DNA of 64,000 nt from an uncultured Phascolarctobacterium sp. (GTDB taxonomy: Bacteria; Bacillota; Negativicutes; Acidaminococcales; Acidaminococcaceae), in assembly GCA_905207485.1 (NCBI GenBank), contig CAJLLL010000004.1:1-64000 (forward strand), written 5' to 3'. Below are positions 1 through 5,939 of this stretch, in pieces (the stretch's first letter is position 1; the number at the start of each line of letters is the position of its first letter). Both the position numbers and the translations under genes were made by a program. The notes below the pieces were generated by a model that saw only the letters and a list, made by a program, of their open reading frames with translations, was not told where the DNA came from and made no database searches.

Positions 1-7
1 TTTAAAG

Positions 8-355
8 GTGGTGTATATTGTACCCTTAAAAAAATGGCTTGATGTAAACGGCAAATTAAAATATAACTTTGCGCTTTTAGGTATTGACAACAAGTTTACA
101 TTAAAGCCTATATATATACACGATTGGGGGCACGTATCCAAAAGCAAAAACAGCATAGGCATTACAAATATTTATTATACCGTCAGCGGTGAATATTCGT
201 CTCCGGCAAATATACAGCAAATAATTTATAATAAAACTGGCATTAAAGTACATACAAAATATTTGCATGATACTATAACAGCAGACGGCGGCGGAGACTT
301 TGGGGTACTGTCTAACAGTGATGTTTTGCAACTGATTAGAGACTTTGATAATTAA
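8..355 (+). CDS. hypothetical phage protein, possibly 5'-partial
   Basis: 115-residue soluble protein that I do not recognise. The frame is open to the left edge, so the true start may lie outside the window; GTG codons at 8 and 11 follow an AAAGG-like sequence. It is the first of a run of short AT-rich genes in one direction, each with its own ribosome site. No membrane segment or metal motif is visible. Function unknown. Confidence 0.55.
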   Translation: MVYIVPLKKWLDVNGKLKYNFALLGIDNKFTLKPIYIHDWGHVSKSKNSIGITNIYYTVSGEYSSPANIQQIIYNKTGIKVHTKYLHDTITADGGGDFGVLSNSDVLQLIRDFDN

Positions 356-372
356 AAAAAGGCGGTGGAAAT

Positions 373-600
373 ATGTGGTGCTACGTTGAAAGCGACAAGT
401 GTACCTATACAGTGAATTTTTTATGCGAAGACAAGAACGGTAAAATTATCAGTAAAGCGTTAAACTTTGCAAGACTACAAACAGCACGCAACAGATTAAA
501 TAATTTATATTTTGATTTTGACGAACAAGGGGCATTTATTAAAATTGCACGCATTATCGACAGCAGGGGCATTTGTGTTTGTGACTTATTGATAAGGTAG
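373..600 (+). CDS. hypothetical small phage protein
   Basis: 75 residues, starting at ATG after an AAAGGCGGTGG ribosome site. It has four cysteines, two near the N-terminus and a CVC pair near the C-terminus, and a basic middle. No family recognised. It lies 17 bases after the previous gene in the same apparent operon. Confidence 0.55.
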   Translation: MWCYVESDKCTYTVNFLCEDKNGKIISKALNFARLQTARNRLNNLYFDFDEQGAFIKIARIIDSRGICVCDLLIR

Positions 601-611
601 GTGTAAAAAAA

Positions 612-779
612 ATGAAATATTTGCCTGTTAAATATTATAGAGATATTTGCAAATATCCGAATATACATAAAAGCGGTAGCATTATGGGTATGCGTAGACT
701 GTATGGGTGGAAGTATATAGTGCGGTGCGGTAATTATTACTATAACGTTGATAAAAAATTTTATGATAGTGTAAAATAG
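612..779 (+). CDS. hypothetical small protein (55 aa)
   Basis: Short ORF of 55 codons starting at ATG after a TAAGGTAGGTG ribosome site that recurs before other genes in this cluster. The product is basic and very rich in tyrosine (MKYLPVKYYRDIC at the N-terminus). The regular RBS and tight packing support it as a real gene. Function unknown. Confidence 0.5.
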   Translation: MKYLPVKYYRDICKYPNIHKSGSIMGMRRLYGWKYIVRCGNYYYNVDKKFYDSVK

Positions 780-790
780 GGGTGACAAAT

Positions 791-1030
791 ATGCAAGTCA
801 ATATGCAGGTTTATAGCAAAAAGACTGACACGGCAAGCAAGGTATTTAAACAAGTTACAGACTTTATAAATTTTATGCAAAACTTGACAGTGGATAATAT
901 CGCCAGTTTTAAGGACGCATTACAATTATATTTTACATTATTCCCCCATGGGTGGATAATTGCAGGCGGATATTTTTATGAGTTGGCAGGCGATAACAAA
1001 ACGATTTTAAAAAATAATTGGGGTAAATAG
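791..1030 (+). CDS. hypothetical phage protein (79 aa)
   Basis: ATG at 791 is preferred over the upstream GTG at 782 because the AGGGGTG ribosome site at 777-783 is then well spaced. The product is a small, probably helical protein with a C-terminal aromatic stretch (HGWIIAGGYFYEL). No family recognised. Confidence 0.5.
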   Translation: MQVNMQVYSKKTDTASKVFKQVTDFINFMQNLTVDNIASFKDALQLYFTLFPHGWIIAGGYFYELAGDNKTILKNNWGK

Positions 1031-1041
1031 GGGTGGTTAAG

Positions 1042-1092
1042 ATGTTGCATTTACTAAGTTTATTTATAATTTACTTGTTGATTAAAGAATGA
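1042..1092 (+). CDS. possible 16-aa hydrophobic peptide
   Basis: Tiny ORF (MLHLLSLFIIYLLIKE) preceded by AGGGGTGG, the same type of ribosome site used by its neighbours. The whole peptide could form a short membrane segment. It may be a real micropeptide or only an untranslated link; its 3' half overlaps the promoter candidate at 1070-1098. Confidence 0.25.
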   Translation: MLHLLSLFIIYLLIKE

Positions 1093-1098
1093 TATAAT
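1070..1098 (+). promoter_or_regulatory. promoter candidate for the gene at 1130
   Basis: TTTACT at 1070-1075 and TATAAT at 1093-1098 are separated by exactly 17 bases. The -35 matches 4 of 6 consensus bases and the -10 is perfect. It lies 32 bases upstream of the next start codon. Confidence 0.45.
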
Positions 1099-1129
1099 AA
1101 TAATTACTAATAGCAAAGGGGCGTTATAT

Positions 1130-1426
1130 ATGTATTTAACAGTTAACGGCAATAAATACCACGGCGCAACAGAATTAGACTGTGCAATACAATTTTTAAA
1201 CGATAAATTTTGTGAAGGCGCAATGAGTGCATTACAAGAAAACATTTTTACACGTGCAAGCGAATATATCGCAAATAACCTTGCAACAGATGAAGAAATT
1301 GAGGACTGGGGCGCAGATGTGTTCGGGAAGTATTGTACAGATGAACTTTTGTATGATTGTTTTATAGACTACATCAATAGCAATCCCACAAAAGCAAAAA
1401 TTTACGGCATAGCGTTTTACGATTGA
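1130..1426 (+). CDS. hypothetical acidic phage protein (98 aa)
   Basis: Acidic protein, 98 residues, ATG start preceded by AAAGGGGCG. It begins with a short beta-like segment (MYLTVNGNKYHG) and continues with acidic helices containing five cysteines. No family recognised. It follows the promoter candidate at 1070-1098. Confidence 0.55.
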   Translation: MYLTVNGNKYHGATELDCAIQFLNDKFCEGAMSALQENIFTRASEYIANNLATDEEIEDWGADVFGKYCTDELLYDCFIDYINSNPTKAKIYGIAFYD

Positions 1427-1444
1427 TAAGGTAGGTAAAAATTT

Positions 1445-1720
1445 ATGAAAATTACAGGATATACGCAAAATAATAAGCCTTGTTTATGGATAAAGTCTAT
1501 TGTAGACGGTCAACAATATTTAGCAGAAGAACAATATTCTGACGAAAACAAGGAATATTTAAATACTTTACAAAAAATATTTGACTGTGCTTTTAGTGGT
1601 AACGGTGCAAGCGGTCTGCAATATATTATAGCAGGCAACAAAAAGCTGTATTATAAAAATGGTTATATCTACACTCAAAATATTGTAAATGGCGATATTA
1701 TCAAAAAGACAAAATTATAA
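1445..1720 (+). CDS. hypothetical phage protein (91 aa)
   Basis: 91 residues, ATG start after a TAAGGTAGG ribosome site. Predicted mixed alpha/beta with many Tyr, Lys and Asn; no recognised motif. Same strand and spacing style as its neighbours. Confidence 0.55.
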   Translation: MKITGYTQNNKPCLWIKSIVDGQQYLAEEQYSDENKEYLNTLQKIFDCAFSGNGASGLQYIIAGNKKLYYKNGYIYTQNIVNGDIIKKTKL

Positions 1721-1738
1721 TAAGGTAGGTGTAAAAAA

Positions 1739-2137
1739 ATGGCATTGGCGGGCTTTTTAGATACGGACTTGACAAGGGCATTAAAAGGGTTAGGCTTTTA
1801 TAATATTAAACTTGATAACAAAAACAACAGTATTGCTTTAAGTTGCAAAGTTGTAGTATTTGACTTGCTAAAAGATAACGCAGATTTTTTACAAGACTTG
1901 TACAATTATCACGGGTTAAACAAACAGCAGACGTTAAATGTTTTATATGCTTTAGGGATATATCATTTTGACAGCACAACAACAGGTGATTTTGAATATT
2001 TTACTACCACCGTAAATATTAATACAGATACTTTTTATAAGGTAGTAAATTATACAACACATTATATTGACGGCGTGCTACAAAATTTTATAGATATTCT
2101 AAACGCTTTCAAAGAGCGCACAGAAGTATACCAGTAA
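1739..2137 (+). CDS. hypothetical phage protein, last gene of the left cluster
   Basis: 132 residues starting at ATG after TAAGGTAGGTG. No recognised domain. A clear rho-independent terminator follows 17 bases after the stop, so this is the end of the left transcription unit. Confidence 0.55.
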   Translation: MALAGFLDTDLTRALKGLGFYNIKLDNKNNSIALSCKVVVFDLLKDNADFLQDLYNYHGLNKQQTLNVLYALGIYHFDSTTTGDFEYFTTTVNINTDTFYKVVNYTTHYIDGVLQNFIDILNAFKERTEVYQ

Positions 2138-2154
2138 TAAACTTTACACTTTTG

Positions 2155-2190
2155 GACTGTATGGCATAATAGCTGTACAGTCTTTTTTTT
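2155..2190 (+). terminator. rho-independent terminator
   Basis: A 7-bp stem (GACTGTA 2155-2161 with TACAGTC 2176-2182) is followed directly by eight T. It closes the operon of short genes and separates it from the long non-coding region. Confidence 0.8.
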
Positions 2191-2859
2191 ATGCGCTTTT
2201 GGCTTTTGTAATACGCTAAAATTATTAAGCTATAGCTATAAATAATATGCCATTTATATTACAAGGATAAATTTATACATTTATTATACACATATTTATA
2301 TACAAATACACATATTTTACAACGTGATAATATGGCTGCTACGTGCTTGTATTTGCGTTATATGGCGTTTATAGCGTGCGGTGTACGTTTTAAAAATTTG
2401 CGCATATTATAAGGCGTTGTAAGGGCTGCATATATTGGCATAGTAATTTGTTCAGCGTGATGTGCTTATGGTTGCTCATGTGGTCAATATAAACAGGCTT
2501 AAATGCGTGCTTGTTATATGGTTATTTGTACGCTAAACGTGTATTATAATAGTATTATATGCTTATTAGTAGTTAATACAAATAAGGTACAATATAAATA
2601 ATAACGTGCTACAATACAACATTATAGCTTTAGTATAATTACATTATACGGCTGTACAAAAGTATTTTGTACTTTATCGTGATTAGGGTTACTTTTAACG
2701 CTGTACGCAGATGGACTTGTTGACGGTGTAGTTACAGGCTTTATATTTATATGCGTTGTAGGCATGATAGCGTTGTATTTATGCGTTGATGTGATGTATG
2801 TAGCGATATGCGTAAAAGGCGTAATATAAGGTGCGATATGCGTAAAAGTAATAAAGTAC
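2191..2859. other. AT-rich intergenic stretch, no gene seen
   Basis: About 670 bases with no ORF that has a ribosome site. It holds many short TATA-like runs and a weak promoter-like pair (TTGACG 2720-2725, 16-base spacer, TATATT 2742-2747) pointing right toward the structured RNA region. A 16-bp direct repeat lies at 2803-2848. Confidence 0.5.
2803..2848. repeat. two direct copies of a 16-bp repeat, period 30
   Basis: GCGATATGCGTAAAAG occurs at 2803-2818 and again at 2833-2848. The spacing of 30 bp gives about one and a half tandem units. Role unknown; it sits at the left border of the RNA-like region. Confidence 0.7.
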
Positions 2860-3621
2860 ATTTTTGCGTTCGCCCAATGCCAAAATTAGTGGGACTAAAA
2901 ACGTCCCGTTGTACAGTGCTTATGTAGCTAATCGCTATTATATCATTATGTATAATAATGGCACATTTTAACACGCTAAAGGGTGCGCAAACGCAGGCGC
3001 AGAGCGGTTCTGCGGCGTTGGGCGGGGGTATTTTTTTGTAGACCAAAACGCCCATTTCATCACACGAGAGCCGAGTTAGATTATACGCACGCCTACGGCT
3101 ATTACCATCACTCACGCTTTTACTGTAACCATTACACGCACTGTAACGACAACCTGTACCACGCTACTACTCACCGTTGTCGCTAAGTCACTCAAACGCA
3201 GTCTACTCCTACTTGTAGCACGTTAGTAGTATGCGTAACACGTTTCGAGGACGCAATAACCGTTGTAATATGTAATTCGTCACGATAATAGCTATTCCAT
3301 AACACGATTGGCTCTAAAATACCAAGGAAGTGTAGCACGGTACAGCACACAGTTTTAAGGTTTAGGCTCGATAATCCTATTTTCTTGGTGGGTAATACCA
3401 ATCGGAAATGTTAGGTGTAACACTAAACCGCTGAAACTGTAATTTACCAAGTAGACCGAGGTATATTCACGAAGCTAAACTCGTCGAGGGATATTGGTAA
3501 ATTGTTGTACGGCGAAATCGTGACACAAGGGTAATCGTGCAGACAAGCGAAAGCTCGTGCGAAGCGGTACGTAAAAGACGTGCAAACATACAACAGAAGT
3601 GACATCAAAGTGACATCAACT

Positions 3622-3647
3622 GTCCGCAAAACGCCAAAATTCCAATA
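3622..3647. repeat. 26-bp direct repeat, copy 1
   Basis: The 26 bases starting GTCCGCAAAACGCC and ending TTCCAATA are identical to 4066-4091. The two copies bracket about 420 bp of the structured region. Confidence 0.85.
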
Positions 3648-4065
3648 TATTATGTAAGGTAAAAACGAGCAAACATTAACGAGTAAAGCGAACGATTAGT
3701 GAGCTTTACGAGTTCAAGAAACGTGACTAACCAAGAGCGTATGTAGTAATACTGAACGAGAATAGCTTGAAGCTCTAAGCGAAAGTTATTCGAGTGAAGT
3801 GTTACTACATCAAGGCATAGTGAAGTTATGTATATTGAGTGTGTTTGAGTTCCCAAACGAAAATACACGAAAGATATATAACTGAACGGTGTTCTTAGTG
3901 AAAACGAGTGTAAGCGAAGTTTGAACTTAGAACAATACCCGCTGTAAGCGTTCAATAAAACGTGTTTAGCTTGTACGTTTGTTATGCGATACGGAAATGA
4001 ATAACTATGCCTATTTGAAAATAATAGACCAGCAAAAAATATTTTTCAAGAATGTGCTAAAATGC

Positions 4066-4091
4066 GTCCGCAAAACGCCAAAATTCCAATA
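4066..4091. repeat. 26-bp direct repeat, copy 2
   Basis: Second exact copy of the repeat at 3622-3647. It immediately precedes the terminator-like hairpin, so each copy may mark the 3' border of an RNA module or the junction of an insertion. Confidence 0.85.
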
Positions 4092-4093
4092 AT

Positions 4094-4125
4094 ATATAGA
4101 GGGGTATTTTCCTCTATATTCTTTA
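4094..4125 (+). terminator. terminator-like hairpin at the end of the RNA region
   Basis: Nine-bp stem ATATAGAGG (4094-4102) with CCTCTATAT (4111-4119), then a T-rich tail. It fits the 3' end of the upstream RNA candidate. Confidence 0.55.
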
Positions 4126-4168
4126 GATTTTAATTTCCGCTACTGCTTGCGAGTGTAGCGTGAGAATT

Positions 4169-4244
4169 GGCAGCAGGTAGGAGTAGTTCTCCTAACAAGG
4201 CTCATACCCTTGTAAAAACGGTGCAATTCCGTGTGCTGCAACCA
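4169..4244 (+). tRNA. tRNA-Met(CAU)-like, initiator-like and divergent
   Basis: A 76-nt cloverleaf ends in an encoded CCA. Acceptor pairs 2-71 to 7-66 form, but the first pair is G1-A72; a mismatch at 1-72 is the hallmark of bacterial initiator tRNA. The anticodon loop CTCATAC gives CAU. The anticodon stem is CAAGG/CCTTG, not the three G-C pairs of normal fMet tRNA. The D arm lacks the GG dinucleotide and the T loop is TGCAATT, so normal elbow contacts are weakened. It could be a working variant initiator, a CAU tRNA for Ile, or a decaying gene. Confidence 0.6.
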
Positions 4245-4385
4245 AAACAATTACGGTATGCTAATACCGTGACTGATATTAGTAAAACTGGGTATGGAAG
4301 TTTTGTAAAAGTTTATCGCAGCTTTAGTTTTCGTACATACCCCTCCTTCCTTTGATGTATTAGGGAATAGTACGGTGATTATAAT

Positions 4386-4871
4386 TTGATTGGAAATCTA
4401 TACATTATTACGAATACAGTTACCGATAAAGTTTATGTAGGCAAGTGCTACTATTCTTTGCGTGAGCGTTGGACTGAACACCGCTGTAAAGCAAAGCGGT
4501 ATAAGCAAGGGCGTATTCCTCATAAGATGAAGTTGTACGAAGCTATGAACGAATATGGCTTTGATAAGTTCACGATACAGCTTATCGGTAGATTTAAACA
4601 AGGCTTGCTTGAAGTTAAAGAAGTCGAATATATCTACAAATTTGATAGTTATTATAACGGATATAACTCTACAATGGGTGGTGATTGTCCATCTGTGGCT
4701 ACTATTGGCAAAGAAATGGACGTAATACGCTTGTATTGCGTTGAAAAGCTACCGATTTTAGCGATAAAAGAGCGAATAGGGTTATCTGAACATACAATAC
4801 GAACTATCTTGTATTCACGATATATTTTTACTGATAACATCAACAAAACTCGACCGAAAGGGTCAAATTAA
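4386..4871 (+). CDS. GIY-YIG family homing endonuclease
   Basis: 161 residues, TTG start after GGTGAT. The N-terminal GIY-YIG nuclease domain is visible: LYII (residues 5-8) and VYVG (16-19), then the conserved Arg-rich helix (SLRERWTEH) and a Glu in EVEYIYKF. The C-terminal third (SEHTIRTIL) resembles a DNA-binding helix-turn-helix seen in phage homing endonucleases. It sits between the tRNA-Met-like gene and the tRNA cluster and looks free-standing; no intron core is apparent around it. Such enzymes cut a cognate site to spread themselves or a neighbouring element. Confidence 0.85.
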   Translation: MIGNLYIITNTVTDKVYVGKCYYSLRERWTEHRCKAKRYKQGRIPHKMKLYEAMNEYGFDKFTIQLIGRFKQGLLEVKEVEYIYKFDSYYNGYNSTMGGDCPSVATIGKEMDVIRLYCVEKLPILAIKERIGLSEHTIRTILYSRYIFTDNINKTRPKGSN

Positions 4872-4887
4872 ATTTAGGGTTTCTTCA

Positions 4888-4942
4888 CTGGTTAGTGCGG
4901 GTTGTGAATTTACACGACAAGGAATTTCGCTAACCAGTTTTT
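4888..4942 (+). terminator. terminator after the GIY-YIG gene
   Basis: Outer stem CTGGTTAG (4888-4895) with CTAACCAG (4930-4937), an inner GTTGTG/CACGAC helix, then TTTTT. The tRNA-Tyr gene begins two bases later. Confidence 0.65.
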
Positions 4943-4944
4943 AT

Positions 4945-5031
4945 GGAAGGGTGTGCCGAGTGGCGAAGGCGGCGGACTGTAAATCCGCTACGTGAGATAC
5001 AACGTAGGTTCAACTCCTACCCCTTTCACCA
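4945..5031 (+). tRNA. tRNA-Tyr(GUA)
   Basis: 87-nt class II tRNA with long variable arm, anticodon loop CTGTAAA and encoded CCA. Acceptor GGAAGGG pairs with CCCTTTC. First of four tightly packed phage tRNAs. Confidence 0.95.
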
Positions 5032-5037
5032 TCTTAT

Positions 5038-5114
5038 CAGAGTGTAGCGCAGTTTGGTAGCGCACCTGTCTTGGGAACAGGGTGTCGTTGGTTCAAATCC
5101 AATCACTTTGACCA
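5038..5114 (+). tRNA. tRNA-Pro(UGG)
   Basis: 77-nt cloverleaf with anticodon stem CCTGT/ACAGG, loop CTTGGGA, T loop TTCAAAT and encoded CCA. Confidence 0.95.
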
Positions 5115-5118
5115 TTAC

Positions 5119-5195
5119 TGGACGGTAGTTTAATAGGCAAAACAACGGTCTCCAAAACCGTTTGATGTGGGTTCAAATCCTACCCGTCGCAGCCA
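5119..5195 (+). tRNA. tRNA-Trp(CCA) with a bulged acceptor stem
   Basis: Anticodon loop CTCCAAA gives CCA for Trp; D arm and T arm (TTCAAAT) are normal and CCA is encoded. The 3' acceptor strand has one extra base: seven pairs form only if G5189 is bulged. The discriminator is then G, as expected for tRNA-Trp. Confidence 0.85.
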
Positions 5196-5199
5196 ATAT

Positions 5200-5273
5200 G
5201 CCGTGTTAGTTTAATGGTAGAACCCCGCTCTTGTAAAGCGGATATATCAGTTCAAATCTGGTACACGGCTCCA
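5200..5273 (+). tRNA. tRNA-Thr(UGU)
   Basis: 74-nt cloverleaf with acceptor GCCGTGT/ACACGGC, anticodon loop CTTGTAA and encoded CCA. Confidence 0.95.
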
Positions 5274-5285
5274 GTATTAACAAGC

Positions 5286-5620
5286 GCAGCAACCCCTACG
5301 GGGGACTGTACGAAAATTACACGAGAATTAGATGTTCTCACCAATTCGGGCAATCGCCCAATCTAACCACAAGGTTCTGTTGGTAGGTATGACCTATGCG
5401 ACCTGAAAAATAGGCGTACTGACACCAACACCATTTACGTGAGCTTGGTCAACTTACGTTAATGTGCTTATATGTACACCGAACAAGCTACGGCTTTAGG
5501 GGTGGGCGGTAGAGCTGCGGCTACTATCGTTTCTGAAATAAACGTCAATCCCCCTGTTGGAAGATAGCTTACTATCAACCCTCTAATCTTCTGATTAGTT
5601 GTACGCAGGGGTTTTATTAT
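5286..5620 (+). ncRNA. structured RNA candidate of about 330 nt beside the tRNAs
   Basis: The 360-bp gap between the tRNAs and the next gene has no ORF but folds well. A closing helix pairs AACCCCT (5291-5297) with AGGGGTT (5607-5613). Internal helices include 5328-5333/5361-5366, 5378-5384/5424-5430 and 5442-5447/5484-5489, plus a CTAATC/GATTAG hairpin near the 3' end. A T-rich tail follows. The 5' CCCC can also pair with the adjacent GGGG (5301-5304), so two conformations are possible. I see no tmRNA tag, RNase P core or riboswitch motif. Confidence 0.5.
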
Positions 5621-5635
5621 TTAAGGAGTGATTTA

Positions 5636-5854
5636 ATGTTTTGGGAGATTGCTGAAAGCTCTCTTAATCTTGGCTGTTATTATGGCGGTATTGCTTTCTT
5701 CACTGTTCTTTGGATAGGAATATATGCTTTTTATCTGTGCTTATTCTGGCGTATTTGTCGTGGGTTCGCTAAGTTAATCTGCAAAGGCTATTACAAGTTA
5801 AAGGAAAAGTTTAAGCGTGAAAAAGACGTTCAAGAAAAAGCGACCGAAGAATAA
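5636..5854 (+). CDS. small membrane protein
   Basis: 72 residues, ATG after TTAAGGAG. A hydrophobic segment (about residues 17-41) is followed by a charged Lys/Glu-rich tail, so it is probably a single- or double-pass membrane protein with a cytoplasmic tail. It precedes the packaging genes. Function unknown. Confidence 0.6.
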   Translation: MFWEIAESSLNLGCYYGGIAFFTVLWIGIYAFYLCLFWRICRGFAKLICKGYYKLKEKFKREKDVQEKATEE

Positions 5855-5939
5855 AGTCAAAAACCAGAAGTCTTACATTATTAACGAACTAAACTCTAAA
5901 GAACGCAAGAAAGAAGCGTTAGAAAATAGGGATAGATAA
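5817..5939 (+). CDS. small basic protein overlapping the 5' end of terL
   Basis: 40-codon ORF starting at GTG with AAAGGA upstream, overlapping the end of the previous gene. The product is very Lys-rich (MKKTFKKKRPKNK). It ends at TAA 5937-5939 inside the open terminase frame, which lacks a normal start. It could be a separate small packaging protein or the N-terminal part of terminase joined by a +1 shift at AGA TAA, which has AGGGA just upstream as in prfB. Confidence 0.4.
   Translation: MKKTFKKKRPKNKVKNQKSYIINELNSKERKKEALENRDR

Larger units (their letters stand above)
2860..4119 (+). ncRNA. large structured non-coding RNA candidate (GOLLD/ROOL-like setting)
   Basis: Over 1.2 kb without a supported ORF but with many complementary arms. 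Examples: a perfect 10-bp helix 3441-3450 with 3494-3503; a two-part long-range helix 3350-3365 with 3423-3439; a 9-bp helix 3741-3749 with 3802-3810; a helix 3825-3833 with 3874-3882 that encloses a further hairpin; and a GAAA-capped hairpin at 3546-3555. The right end is a terminator-like hairpin. Known giant phage RNAs (GOLLD, ROOL) also sit beside phage tRNA clusters, but I cannot match family motifs by eye. Exact ends are uncertain, and the 5' end could be near 2754. Confidence 0.5.

Noticed and set aside
2803..2848. CRISPR array
   Set aside because: Only two copies of a 16-bp repeat, no regular spacers and no cas genes.
2983..3186. ORFs on both strands across 2.6-4.0 kb (for example 2747-3115 minus, 2983-3186 plus, 3650-3955 minus)
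   Set aside because: No ribosome sites, low-complexity or Cys/Arg-rich products without domain look, overlapping on both strands, and the DNA shows RNA-type pairing instead.
4167..4355. 62-codon ORF over the tRNA-Met-like gene
   Set aside because: It lies across the cloverleaf and has no ribosome site; the RNA explanation is better.
4386..4871. Group I intron around the GIY-YIG gene
   Set aside because: I could not find P3/P7 core sequences on either side; it looks free-standing.
5286..5620. tmRNA or RNase P RNA
   Set aside because: No tRNA-like ends with CCA, no tag reading frame, and no conserved RNase P core motif seen.
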